This document shows, piece by piece, positions 34,101 to 41,192 of a DNA stretch of 64,000 bases. Position numbers and translations under genes: made by a program. Source of the stretch: Leifsonia sp. Leaf264 (GTDB lineage: Bacteria; Actinomycetota; Actinomycetes; Actinomycetales; Microbacteriaceae). The stretch covers positions 248,001 to 312,000 of the forward strand of contig NZ_LMMR01000006.1 of NCBI RefSeq assembly GCF_001422325.1. The letters are read 5' to 3'. Numbering within the stretch: position 1 is the first letter of the stretch; every line of letters starts with the position of its first letter. Under the pieces are notes generated by a model. That model worked only from the letters and a program-made list of their open reading frames with translations. It searched no databases and was not told the origin of the DNA.

Positions 34101-35190
34101 TCTTCGACTGCTGGATGGCGAACTGCTCGGCCGTGGCCGCGCCGCGCGCACTGGAGTTCTCGCTCGTGAGGGTCGTGAAGTAGTTGAAGACGTTGAACGA
34201 GGCGAGGCGTACGTCGCCGCCGACAGCCGGCGGAGCCTCGGGGCGCGGGTTCGTGGCTTCGAAGGTGGGCTTGGCCTCGGCCGGGCTCCCATCGGTGATG
34301 GGCACCGCCGGCTGCAGGCGCCAGTCGTCGAAGCCGTAGCTCAGCACGTAGGGGGCCGCCGGGAAGTCGACGACGTCGCCGTTGCGCACGACGGTGTCGG
34401 CCGTGTAGTACGGCTGGTCGCCGATGTGCGCGGCGTTGGACACCTGGATGCTGTAGCCGTCGTCGAGCAGGAGACGGTTGGCCTTGTTCGCCGCGGCGAT
34501 GGCTGCGGCATCCGGACCCGACTGCTTCTGCTCGGTGGCGGCGACGAGGGGAGCATCACCGGCGGAGAGCCAGAGGGTGCCGAAGTTGTAGAGCTGGTGG
34601 CTCGAGGCGACCTTGTAGGTGCCCGTCGGCTCGACCAGCATGCCCTCGAGGTTCTCGCGGTCGGCGCCGAGCACGGTGTCGGGCAGCGGCGTGGCTGCGG
34701 GAACGCCGACCGCCGGCGTCACGACGGTGACGGCTCCGGCGACGGATGCCGTGAGCTGGGTGAGTCCGTTGAACTCACGCACGGTTCCCGTGGCCTGCAC
34801 CAGGTCGCCGATGGCGAGGGCGGGCTTCTGGTTGCCGAGGTAGACGAACAGGCCCTCGGACGCTGCGGGGATGGAGCCTCCGCTGCCCGCGGTCTGGATG
34901 TAGATGCCGTTGTAGCCACCCGTGCGCTCGTCGGCTGTGACGACGCCCTGCACGACGTAGCTGTTGCCGTCATCGGCGAACGGGCTGGCGGCACCCGTGC
35001 CCTGGATGGCGGCGATGGTGCTGTCGACAGTCGTCGCGAAGGCCGGGGTCGCGCCGAAGGACGCGAGTCCGAGAGCGGCGACGGTGACGGCGGCGAGCGC
35101 CGACAGCCGACGACGATCCCGCCTGACTGGCCGGACTTCCGGCGGCATCTGCGCTGCTGCCTCTGCGCTGGAGCGTTGGAATGTGGACAC
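31117..35190 (-). CDS. Giant secreted ExeM/NucH-type endonuclease fused to UshA-type 5'-nucleotidase
   Basis: This 1357-residue protein has a signal peptide at about 1-52, an OB-fold-like domain (about 60-175), then an endonuclease/exonuclease/phosphatase domain from VRLASFNVFNYF (near 330) through VFLIGDFNSYAQEDP to RSSDHDPIVVG. A metallophosphatase domain starts VDLVTVNDFHGRIEN and contains GNHEFDKGF and VSGHTHLAYNH, followed by the 5'-nucleotidase C-domain (RGGESTLGNFVAD, then NPGGLRADM). Two Ig-like modules end the protein. It should degrade extracellular DNA to nucleotides, then nucleosides and phosphate. GTG at 35190 has GGGGAAG upstream; the longer frame to 35376 has no signal peptide. 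It has its own terminator at 31053. Confidence 0.9.
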   Translation of the reverse strand: MSTFQRSSAEAAAQMPPEVRPVRRDRRRLSALAAVTVAALGLASFGATPAFATTVDSTIAAIQGTGAASPFADDGNSYVVQGVVTADERTGGYNGIYIQTAGSGGSIPAASEGLFVYLGNQKPALAIGDLVQATGTVREFNGLTQLTASVAGAVTVVTPAVGVPAATPLPDTVLGADRENLEGMLVEPTGTYKVASSHQLYNFGTLWLSAGDAPLVAATEQKQSGPDAAAIAAANKANRLLLDDGYSIQVSNAAHIGDQPYYTADTVVRNGDVVDFPAAPYVLSYGFDDWRLQPAVPITDGSPAEAKPTFEATNPRPEAPPAVGGDVRLASFNVFNYFTTLTSENSSARGAATAEQFAIQQSKIVAAINGLDADIVSLEEIENSIKLGDPKDEALGNLVDALNEAAGSEVWSFVPTPDALTADVTDFITTAIIYKADAVTPKGVSQTVPIDESVWGNAREPIAQAFTFDGKTITVVANHLKSKSAPSGSTGEPADGQGWFNEDRVKQAQATLAFTDTLKQSSGSGDVFLIGDFNSYAQEDPIDVFTDAGWTDLVPTDAAGQYTYSFNGELGSLDHVLASPSVASTVTGVGVWNINSPEWSDRGYAFGATEAGTPFRSSDHDPIVVGVSSEVAPVSIDLVTVNDFHGRIENEGTGSAAGGIAALSTAVKQVRAENPNTVFAAAGDMVGASTFTSFIQKDNPTIDALNAAGLEVSSVGNHEFDKGFADLTDRIIPRAKWEYLGANIYKKGTDEHALPAYYTEEFDGVTIGFVGAVTNELSSLVSPAGIAQIDVRDVTESVNAVADDLRDGDPANGEADVVVLLVHEGAATTAVASATDPNSAFGKIVNGVDDSVDAIVSGHTHLAYNHVIDGRPVISSGQYGEKFSIMDIEVNPQTKELLSMVNNTYDVKTKVVNGTVTTYTPNYTDDPAVTPIVADAVAKAAVLGAVKLGDITADFNRAKQTAGAENRGGESTLGNFVADVQLWSAQRDSADIQVALMNPGGLRADMKYASSGPADPDGNLTYKEAAVVQPFANTLVTLTLTGAQLKEVLEQQWQPATAARPFLKLGVSKSLTYTEDPTAAVGSHITNVLLNGEPVAADDSIRVVVNSFLASGGDNFFTLAEGTQKADSGKVDLESMVDYMAANSPVSPDLAQRAVGVKLTAPASGAAYAVGESVTADLSSLAFSAGEPAASTVELSIGGTVVGSSAIDPTIVDTTDEVGRASVTFAIPAGLSGAQQLTIAVPSTGTSIAVPITITAPVPAVKSSTFAYANTVLGSHNSALKYTVVVSAPKGTVVTGDVNVYDGKKLLATITLSAGDKGRKTITLPKLKAGLHVLKSVYAGSDTVKGSTSNAFPVLLW

Positions 35191-35392
35191 GTGACTTCCC
35201 CTCGGAGAAACGGATGTGGTGCACAGGACTGCTCTCGGACAGCGCATTCGGCGACCGTGCCGAGAAACTGGCGACCCCTCCCGCGCGTACCCCGTATCGG
35301 GGCACACCCGTTCAGGGGTCAATCGCAGACTATGGGCTGCCTCCGACGCTGCCAAGGGCCGTGAGAGAAATGTCATCTGCTCTTAAGTTGGT

Positions 35393-35420
35393 CGCCGCAT
35401 CCGTGCGCGCGGATGCGGCG
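35393..35420. promoter_or_regulatory. Inverted repeat in divergent promoter region
   Basis: Perfect 11-bp arms CGCCGCATCCG (35393-35403) and CGGATGCGGCG (35410-35420) around TGCGCG. It lies between two divergent starts (35190 minus, 35472 plus), so it is not a normal terminator. The arms hold an inverted pair of the over-represented 7-mer. Confidence 0.45.
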
Positions 35421-35471
35421 GAGTTGTCATGAGGCCGTCAGCGGCCGACGTCCGCCCTAGGCTGGTCGCCT

Positions 35472-36413
35472 ATGTTGACCGTGATCCTCGGGGTGTCAGG
35501 CGCCCTCATCTTCGGCTCGGCCGACTTCCTCGGCGGCCTCGCCGCCAAGCGCATGAGCGCGCTGCTGACGACGGCCATAGCGGCGCTCACGGGTCTCGTG
35601 CTGCTGGCCCTGCTCCTGCCGTTCCTCGGCGGCACCTGGTCGTCCGAGGCCGTGTTCTGGGGCGCGCTCTCCGGCGTCTCCGGCGCCGTCGCCATCTCGC
35701 TGCTCTACGCGTGCCTCGCCATCGGGCCGATGAGCATCCTGTCGCCGTTGACCGCCGTCGTCTCGGCGATAGTCCCGCTGACCGTCGCCCTCGCGGGCGG
35801 CGAGACCCTCGCCTCCCTCGGATACTGGGCGATCGGACTCGCCCTGATCGCCGTGGTGATGGTGGGGTTCGTTCCCGAGAAGGGCGCCGTGCGGCCCTCG
35901 CTCACGGGCATAGCCATGGCCGTCGGATCCGGAGCGGCCATCGGAGTCTTCCTCGTGCTCATCGATCTGACCCCCGACGACAGCGGACTCGTACCCCTCG
36001 TGCTCAATCGCGCCGTCAACTCCGCCATCATGTTCAGCGTCGTCGGGATCCTCTTCCTCGTCGGGCTGCGCCGACGACGGCATGCCCGCCACGAGGCCGC
36101 CAGCCTGACCGGGATGGGGACCGATACCGCGGACCCTGACGGCACGTCGGCCGCGGCATCCGCAGCTCGCAACGCCCTGCGGGCGGGCATCCTGCTGGCC
36201 GTGGCGTGCGGAGTGATCGATGCCGTCGCCAACACCCTCCTGCTGCTGGGCATCCGCGTGGGAGACCTCAGCGTGATGAGCGTGCTGACGGCCCTCTACC
36301 CTGCCGGCACCATCCTGCTGGCGGCGATAGTGCTGCGGGAGCGCATCGCTCCGGTGCAGTGGATCGGACTGGCCCTGGCACTCGCAGCGGCCGGGATGCT
36401 GGCTCTGGCCTGA
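35472..36413 (+). CDS. EamA/DMT-superfamily transporter
   Basis: This 313-residue protein has ten membrane helices in two EamA repeats (about 1-140 and 170-312). The start MLTVILGVSGALIFGSADFLGG is typical of the group, and the repeat ends AGGETLASLGYWAIGLALIAV and LRERIAPVQWIGLALALAAAG show the conserved LGE/RER-x-G-x2-LI pattern. Members export metabolites or amino acids, or take up sugars; the substrate here is unknown. TAGGCT lies eight bases upstream of ATG (35458-35463), close to the leaderless spacing. It converges with the 85-residue glycine-zipper protein gene, 33 bases apart. Confidence 0.85.
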   Translation: MLTVILGVSGALIFGSADFLGGLAAKRMSALLTTAIAALTGLVLLALLLPFLGGTWSSEAVFWGALSGVSGAVAISLLYACLAIGPMSILSPLTAVVSAIVPLTVALAGGETLASLGYWAIGLALIAVVMVGFVPEKGAVRPSLTGIAMAVGSGAAIGVFLVLIDLTPDDSGLVPLVLNRAVNSAIMFSVVGILFLVGLRRRRHARHEAASLTGMGTDTADPDGTSAAASAARNALRAGILLAVACGVIDAVANTLLLLGIRVGDLSVMSVLTALYPAGTILLAAIVLRERIAPVQWIGLALALAAAGMLALA

Positions 36414-36446
36414 GCCCGGCGCCTGGCGCGGCGTCTGCCGACGTGA

Positions 36447-36704
36447 CTACCGGGGGGTCTTCGGAGCCTTCGGTGCCTTGCGCGGGCGCTTGCCCTCGGT
36501 CGAGGACGGGGAGAAGAGCACACCGAACACGATGCCGATGCCGATGCCGATGAGCGCGCCGGCGATCACGCTGTCGAGCGTGTAGCCGATGGCGACGCCG
36601 AGCACACCGCCCACGACGAAGCCGAGCGGCCAGGCGACGAGTGCGCTCATGTGCTTGCGTCCAGCGCGGCCGGGCAGGCGCGGCTCGGGGGTGTTCTCAG
36701 CCAT
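36447..36704 (-). CDS. Small glycine-zipper membrane protein (85 aa)
   Basis: This 85-residue product has a Pro/Arg-rich N-terminus (MAENTPEPRLPGRAGRKHMSA), then two hydrophobic segments rich in GxxxG (WPLGFVVGGVLGVAIGYTLD and SVIAGALIGIGIGIVFGVLF), and a basic Lys/Pro tail. It belongs to no enzyme family I can name; such proteins often oligomerise in the membrane. The start is supported by an exact TAGATT-N6-ATG promoter, which argues the gene is real despite its size. It converges with the EamA gene. Confidence 0.75.
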   Translation of the reverse strand: MAENTPEPRLPGRAGRKHMSALVAWPLGFVVGGVLGVAIGYTLDSVIAGALIGIGIGIVFGVLFSPSSTEGKRPRKAPKAPKTPR

Positions 36705-36710
36705 GCAGAC

Positions 36711-36716
36711 AATCTA
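36711..36716 (-). promoter_or_regulatory. Leaderless -10 box of glycine-zipper protein gene
   Basis: TAGATT on the minus strand, six bases (GTCTGC), then ATG at 36704. Confidence 0.62.
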
Positions 36717-36752
36717 CCCGCGGCACCGGATGCCGCTGACCACGGTCGGCGC

Positions 36753-37496
36753 TCAGCGCACGGTCGGTCGGAACACCTGCGTCGGCTCTCCCCCGCTGAA
36801 CAGTTCGACGACGAACTCCAGCAGGCGGAACGGGAGCAGGGCCACCAACTGCACGATGAGGAGCGGCCCGATCACAGCGCTGCCGTACGACAGCACCGCG
36901 GCCATCCGCCAGTCGCGACCCCAGAGGAAGGCTGCCGCCAGCGGCGCCAGCAGCAGGATGAGCCACGCGACTCCGCTCGTGACCGTCAGCACCACCGCGA
37001 CGGCGATGACCCCGACGGCCAGCAGCACCTGGACGAGGAGCAGCAGCCCGAGTGGGAGGGCATGGCGCAGATAGCGTTCGGCCGACACCCAGCCCCACAT
37101 GAGCCAGGCGCGCAGCAGAGGCACCCGCTTCTCGCGCAACCCGACCAGGAACAGGCGATCGTCCTCACGGCGCTGCTCGAGGGCGGCGTGCGGGTCGCCG
37201 CCGTCGCCGATCACCGCGGCCAGTTCGGAGCGGTGATCGTGGAGGACTGCCGGCGCCGACTGCCGTCCGTACGACGCGATGAAGCTCCAGAGGAAGGACG
37301 GCACCGACGCGAGGTCCGTGCTGTTCGGGCGGGCCGGATGCCCGTCGGGCACGTGCGCCGGAGCCCACACGACGGCGTCACCGCCGGGCTCCCTGTAGCC
37401 GATGCCCCGCCGGAGCTGGAACAACCGCCCATCGGGGGGCACCTGGGCGAGCTCGATCGAGGCGAGTGGCTCGCCGTCCTCGGTGATGAACGGCAT
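36753..37496 (-). CDS. DUF1353 domain protein with C-terminal membrane helices
   Basis: This 247-residue protein has a DUF1353 module in its N-terminal half, recognised by TDLASVPSFLWSFIASYGRQSAPAVLHD followed by REDDRLFLVGLREKRVPLLRAWLMW. DUF1353 is otherwise known mainly from phages and small bacterial proteins with no established activity; the conserved His/Asp (VLHDH) suggests a metal or hydrolase site. Here it is fused to three or four membrane helices (about 125-215). ATG at 37496 has an AAGGGGG ribosome site ten bases upstream. It stands apart from both neighbours and sits downstream of phzF across a hairpin. Confidence 0.78.
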   Translation of the reverse strand: MPFITEDGEPLASIELAQVPPDGRLFQLRRGIGYREPGGDAVVWAPAHVPDGHPARPNSTDLASVPSFLWSFIASYGRQSAPAVLHDHRSELAAVIGDGGDPHAALEQRREDDRLFLVGLREKRVPLLRAWLMWGWVSAERYLRHALPLGLLLLVQVLLAVGVIAVAVVLTVTSGVAWLILLLAPLAAAFLWGRDWRMAAVLSYGSAVIGPLLIVQLVALLPFRLLEFVVELFSGGEPTQVFRPTVR

Positions 37497-37553
37497 CCGT
37501 TCCCCCTTCGCTGCGGTGTGGGTCCATCCTGCACGCTGGGGCTGTCAGTGCGC

Positions 37554-37583
37554 GGAAGGGCCCCGTGCGCACGAGGCCCTTCC
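37554..37583 (-). terminator. Hairpin between phzF-like gene and DUF1353 gene
   Basis: Arms GGAAGGGCCCCGTGC (37554-37568) and GCACGAGGCCCTTCC (37569-37583) form a 15-bp stem with one mismatch and no separate loop. It lies 127 bases past the phzF stop on the minus strand. Confidence 0.6.
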
Positions 37584-37709
37584 TGTCATCCGCACAAGAG
37601 GTCGTCGGGTCGACCACAGATGACGTTCGCGTGCTGCACGGTCTTCTCTCCGCGCAGCACGGAATGGAGTACGGCGCCGACGCCCGGTCGGATTGGATTC
37701 CGCGACAGA

Positions 37710-38576
37710 TCAGTCCGGGATGGCGACGGCGACGCCGCTCACGGTGATGCCGCCGGTGACCGGGATGTCGACCGCGAGCAGGCTCTGCCGGCCGACGTGG
37801 CGTCCCTGATGCACGACCACGCGGGCCGGCGCCTCGACCAGGCCGAGGGCTCGCAGGTAGCCGCCGAGCGACGCCGCGGCCGAGCCCGTCGCCGGATCCT
37901 CGGTGATGCGCCCGACGGGGAAGATGTTGCGCGCCTCGTACTCGCCCGGCGCCAGCACGTGCAGCATCGTGATGGTTCCGGTCCACCCCTCGACGTCCAT
38001 GAGCGATCGCGCCACGACGGGCGAGAAGGTGAAGGAGTCGAACACGTCGGCATCGGCGACGACGACGACCGGATGCCTGTTGCCGGCGAAGGCGACCCGC
38101 GGCGGGTGGCTGGCGTCGAGTTGCGCCTCGCTGAGCGACGTCATGGCGAGGATCTGGCTGAGCGCCGCTCCGTCCAGCGGCTCGATCGCCGGCTCGACGC
38201 TGGTGAAGGCCGCCCGGATGCCCCCAGCTGCACCGGTCGCTGCGGTGGGGTCGGCATCCGTCACGATCGGGATCTCGCCGACCGGGGTGGCGAAGCGGAT
38301 CTCGCCGACGCCGTCGCGCTCGGCGATCGCCACGGCCGTCGCTATCGTCGCGTGTCCGCAGAAGGGCACCTCGGCGATCGGGCTGAAGTAGCGGATCGCC
38401 GTGGCGCCACCAACGGTGCCTGTCACGAACGCCGTCTCGGCGTAGTCGACGTCGGCGGCGATGCGCTGCATCTCGGCATCAGTCAACCCGCCGGCATCGA
38501 GCACGACACCGGCGGGGTTGCCGCCGCGGGGGTCTGTGGTGAAGGCGGCGTAGCGGAGGATCTGCGGGGTGGCCAT
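37710..38576 (-). CDS. PhzF-family isomerase/epimerase
   Basis: This 288-residue protein has the two-lobed diaminopimelate-epimerase-like fold. The catalytic Glu is Glu47 in VDYAETAFV, close to the standard L-x-x-P-E-T-x-F context. GHATIATAVA (about 73-82) and DPATGSAAASLGGYL in the C-terminal lobe are the PhzF hallmarks. PhzF itself isomerises trans-2,3-dihydro-3-hydroxyanthranilate, but most homologs are of unknown substrate, and no phenazine genes are nearby. ATG at 38576 is preceded by GATGAT-N6, a weaker version of the leaderless signal. The longer frame upstream to 38828 is Ser/Arg-rich and rejected. Confidence 0.87.
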   Translation of the reverse strand: MATPQILRYAAFTTDPRGGNPAGVVLDAGGLTDAEMQRIAADVDYAETAFVTGTVGGATAIRYFSPIAEVPFCGHATIATAVAIAERDGVGEIRFATPVGEIPIVTDADPTAATGAAGGIRAAFTSVEPAIEPLDGAALSQILAMTSLSEAQLDASHPPRVAFAGNRHPVVVVADADVFDSFTFSPVVARSLMDVEGWTGTITMLHVLAPGEYEARNIFPVGRITEDPATGSAAASLGGYLRALGLVEAPARVVVHQGRHVGRQSLLAVDIPVTGGITVSGVAVAIPD

Positions 38577-38619
38577 GCCTCCATCATCGCGCGACGGAGG
38601 CACGGCGGCCACAGCCGGC

Positions 38620-39060
38620 CTAGACCTCGTAGTCCTCGCCGAAGCGACTGCGGTAGTCGACCGGGATGAGCGGCTTCTCGGCGCGCACTCGCAGCTCCTG
38701 CACGGCCCAACTGTTGCCGTCGGGGTCGCTGAAGCCGAAGAAGGTGCCTCCGTCGCGGTCATCGAAGACCGTGAGCTCGGTGGCGTCGACACCGCGGCCG
38801 ATGAGCTCCTCACGTGCGGTGGCGGCATCCGACACCACCAACTGCAGGCCTTTCAGCGAGCCCGGCTCCATCTGGTTCTGCGACGGGAGGGTGCCGATCA
38901 CGATCGAGCAGCCGGAGCCGCGCGGCGTGAACTGCACTATGCGCGCCTCGCCCATGTCGGTGTCGTGATCGAGGTCGAATCCGACCCTGTCGCGATAGAA
39001 CTCGATCGATCGCGCGATGTCCTTGACGGGCACGATGACGACTTCGAGGGTCCAGTCCAT
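38620..39060 (-). CDS. VOC (glyoxalase/bleomycin-resistance fold) family protein
   Basis: This 146-residue single VOC domain begins MDWTLEVVIVPVKDIARSIEFY, the standard strand-loop-helix start, with the second half GLQLVVSDAATAREELIGRG and FFGFSDPDGNSWAVQEL. The last Glu (VQEL) is the usual metal-ligand position. Enzyme type cannot be settled; homologs act as lyases or antibiotic-binding proteins. ATG at 39060 has AAGGAG at good spacing. It is the third gene of an operon with ArsR and SRPBCC genes (42 bases from the latter), a common trio in which the regulator and both small domains travel together. Confidence 0.85.
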   Translation of the reverse strand: MDWTLEVVIVPVKDIARSIEFYRDRVGFDLDHDTDMGEARIVQFTPRGSGCSIVIGTLPSQNQMEPGSLKGLQLVVSDAATAREELIGRGVDATELTVFDDRDGGTFFGFSDPDGNSWAVQELRVRAEKPLIPVDYRSRFGEDYEV

Positions 39061-39101
39061 GAGGTTCTCCTTGGGTGTCGGGTCGGATGCCGGACGGCCG
39101 G

Positions 39102-39578
39102 TCAGCCGAGCAGTTCTTCGAGGCGCTCGTAGCCCTCGCGCATGCCGTGCTCCATGCCCGAGGCGACCATGCCGTCGCGGGCCTCCTGGGTGGGGTAGAC
39201 GGAGTGGCCCTCGAGGCGCGTGCGTCCGTTGCCGAGATCGACGAAGCGCATCGAGTCGAGCGCCACGACGTCGGGGTAGCCCTCGAACTCGAAGGTCTGC
39301 ACGGCGAACTCGTTCTCGCGCACGACGTGGAAGACTCCGTTGAAGCCGTACTTCTCGTCGCCGCGGCCATGGATGTAGCGGTAGCGGCCTCCGGTGCGGA
39401 AGTCGTACTCCTCGATCTCCATCTCGAGGTCGCGCGGGCCGAGCCACTGGGCGACGAGGGCCGGGTCGCGGTGGGCGTTGAAGACGGCCTCGACCGGGTA
39501 GTCGAACTCGCGCACGAAGTCGACGTACTGCACGCCTTCGGGCGCCGTGACGGTGAGGGCATTGGTGGTGGTGCTCAT
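39102..39578 (-). CDS. SRPBCC (AHSA1-type) domain protein
   Basis: The 158-residue product is one START-like/AHSA1 domain: VQYVDFVREFDYPVEAVFNAHRDPALVAQWLGP is the diagnostic N-terminal half (F-x-x-P-x4-W-P/L-G-P), and GGRYRYIHGRGDEKYGFNGV the middle. It has a hydrophobic cavity for a small ligand but no catalytic residues that can be named. The gene overlaps the ArsR gene by four bases (ATGA) and should be co-expressed and repressed with it. Such ArsR-AHSA1 pairs are common and their ligands unknown. AAGGAG lies eight bases before ATG 39578. Confidence 0.87.
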   Translation of the reverse strand: MSTTTNALTVTAPEGVQYVDFVREFDYPVEAVFNAHRDPALVAQWLGPRDLEMEIEEYDFRTGGRYRYIHGRGDEKYGFNGVFHVVRENEFAVQTFEFEGYPDVVALDSMRFVDLGNGRTRLEGHSVYPTQEARDGMVASGMEHGMREGYERLEELLG

Positions 39579-39970
39579 TGTTCCTTCTCCTTGATGGTGT
39601 CGACGGATGCCGCTTCGTCAGGTGCGGCATCCGATGCGCCCATCGCTCCGAGCACAGCATCGAGACTGCGGAACTGCTGCTCGTGGATGAGCCTGTAGCG
39701 GTCGATCCAGCTGGTCATGCGCTCGAGTTCCACGGCATTCAGGTGAACGGGCCGACGCTGCGCGTCACGCGTCCGCGTGACCAGCCCCGCCTGCTCGAGC
39801 ACCTGGATGTGCTTCGAGACCGCCTGCTTGGAGATCTCGAACGGCTCTGCGAGCTCGTTGACCGTGGCCGAGCCCCGACTGAGGCGGGCGATGATCCGCC
39901 GACGGACCGGATCGGCCAGGGCCATGAATGCCCTGTCGAGCCGCTCCTCCGACTTCGGATCCACGATCAT
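39575..39970 (-). CDS. ArsR-family transcriptional regulator
   Basis: This 131-residue winged-helix regulator has LADPVRRRIIARLSRGSATV, then NELAEPFEISKQAVSKHIQVLEQAG as the recognition helix and VTRTRDAQRRPVHLN as the wing. No metal-binding CxC motif is present, so it belongs to the AHSA1-linked, non-metal group. ATG at 39970 is preferred over a TTG two codons earlier; AAGG precedes it. Fifteen bases upstream lies a perfect 11-bp inverted repeat (39985-40008), a ready autorepression site. Near the 3' end of the gene a hairpin-capable inverted pair of CGGATGC (39604-39633) encodes part of the C-terminal Ala/Asp/Ser-rich tail. Confidence 0.9.
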   Translation of the reverse strand: MIVDPKSEERLDRAFMALADPVRRRIIARLSRGSATVNELAEPFEISKQAVSKHIQVLEQAGLVTRTRDAQRRPVHLNAVELERMTSWIDRYRLIHEQQFRSLDAVLGAMGASDAAPDEAASVDTIKEKEQ

Positions 39971-39984
39971 TATCAACCTTCTGC

Positions 39985-40008
39985 TTGATCAATCATTTGA
40001 TTGATCAA
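39985..40008. promoter_or_regulatory. ArsR operator
   Basis: Perfect 11-bp inverted repeat TTGATCAATCA (39985-39995) / TGATTGATCAA (39998-40008) with a two-base spacer, directly upstream of the arsR start. It is strikingly AT-rich for this chromosome. Confidence 0.75.
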
Positions 40009-40057
40009 AGAGTACGACGCCACGCTCGTCGCGTCAAGCCTTCGGGAAGGTGTGGGT

Positions 40058-40074
40058 TCCCTGCCTACCAGGGA
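40058..40074 (-). terminator. Possible terminator of glycosidase operon
   Basis: Short hairpin TCCCTG (40058-40063) / CAGGGA (40069-40074), 5-base loop, 42-58 bases beyond the stop at 40116. The stem is only six pairs. Confidence 0.35.
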
Positions 40075-40115
40075 GCGCCAGGGGCTGCAGGAGTCGCGTC
40101 GGCGGAGTGCGTCGA

Positions 40116-41192
40116 CTAGTCGAAGTCTTCGACGCGCCACTCGTCATGCCAGTCGATGCGCGGCACGCCCGCATCGAACCGGATGGGGAGCCAGACGTAG
40201 TCGGCGATCGCGGTGTTCTCGCCCCTACCGGCAGCCATCACGGCGCCCATGCTGGCGGCTTGCTCGGGCGTCATCTCCGGACGAGCGGCACCCTGCGCCA
40301 TGGCCGCGACACTGTCGTAGACGTTGGGCATGGCGTCCGGCAGCTGCGGCAGCCACCGGTCCGCGAGGGCGATGTAGAGGTCCTTCTTGAGCGGATGCTT
40401 GAACACACAGCTGATCTGCGAACGAAACGAAGTGCGGCTCGGGTCGTCCGGATGCGGGTCGCCGAGCACAGTCCACGGTCCGTGGTAGTCGGGAGCCGAA
40501 GCGACCTCGGAGAAGTTCGGGAAGTACCCGGTCGACCCCGACGTGACGAGGTAGTGCACGCCGTCCCGCTCGAAATGCGCGGGCGCCTCACGGGTGAACG
40601 GCGGACTCGGGTGAGGGAAGTGGAGCGAGTGCACACCCGTGACATCCGTGTAGTCGTCTGTCAGCTCCGCGACGACGAGGTCGGTGTGCACCTTCTCGAA
40701 GAAGTAGTACGCCTTCTTCGTGGCGGGATCGACGACGAGGTCGAAGTCACCCGCACTCATCCCCAACGGCGTCAGGCCGGCGCGCACGATCTCGTACGGG
40801 CCGAGCAACGAGTCGGACGTGAGCACCGTCGACGCCTGCGTGTCGTGGGCGCCTTCCCCCATGAGCTTGAGCCAGCAGACGTACTTGCCGGTGAGTTCGT
40901 TGAAGATGATGTGCGGGCGATCCATCTTCTGCGCGGGGTGCAGAGGAGATGACGGGTCGTCGAGCACCGGCGGGAGGATCAGGCCCAGATCGTCCCAGTT
41001 GTAGAGGTCGGCGGAGGAGTACGCGCGCACACCCCAATGCCAGTTGCCGCTGCCCGGGGTCGTGTGCTGCTTGTTCTCGCCGTACCAGTAGAAGGTGCCG
41101 TTCTCGTAGAACAGGGACCCTCCGTGTGCCTGGATCCGTTCACCGTTGGTGTCGAGCCACGGGTGACCGGGTCGGATGGCGTCGTTCGTCAT
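40116..41192 (-). CDS. GH43-like five-bladed beta-propeller glycosidase
   Basis: This 358-residue protein has no signal peptide. Start WLDTNGERIQAHGGSLFYENGTFYWYGEN is the usual first blade of GH43/GH62-clan beta-propellers, followed by YSSADLYNWDD, MDRPHIIFNELTGKYVCW and SAGDFDLVVDPATKKAYYFF. The three carboxylates are probably Asp in the first blade, Asp in GDFDLVVD and Glu in FTREAPAHFER, giving an inverting mechanism. Sub-family and bond cannot be set from sequence alone. ATG at 41192 overlaps the GH1 stop as ATGA. It is the last gene of the operon. Cytoplasmic location implies action on an imported oligosaccharide. Confidence 0.8.
   Translation of the reverse strand: MTNDAIRPGHPWLDTNGERIQAHGGSLFYENGTFYWYGENKQHTTPGSGNWHWGVRAYSSADLYNWDDLGLILPPVLDDPSSPLHPAQKMDRPHIIFNELTGKYVCWLKLMGEGAHDTQASTVLTSDSLLGPYEIVRAGLTPLGMSAGDFDLVVDPATKKAYYFFEKVHTDLVVAELTDDYTDVTGVHSLHFPHPSPPFTREAPAHFERDGVHYLVTSGSTGYFPNFSEVASAPDYHGPWTVLGDPHPDDPSRTSFRSQISCVFKHPLKKDLYIALADRWLPQLPDAMPNVYDSVAAMAQGAARPEMTPEQAASMGAVMAAGRGENTAIADYVWLPIRFDAGVPRIDWHDEWRVEDFD

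Noticed and set aside
33754-35364. 536-codon open frame antisense to the ExeM-type gene
   Set aside because: Composition is typical of a shadow frame, and the opposite strand has complete catalytic motifs.
37710-38576. Phenazine biosynthesis
   Set aside because: Only a PhzF-family homolog is present; no other phz genes lie nearby and most PhzF homologs have other roles.
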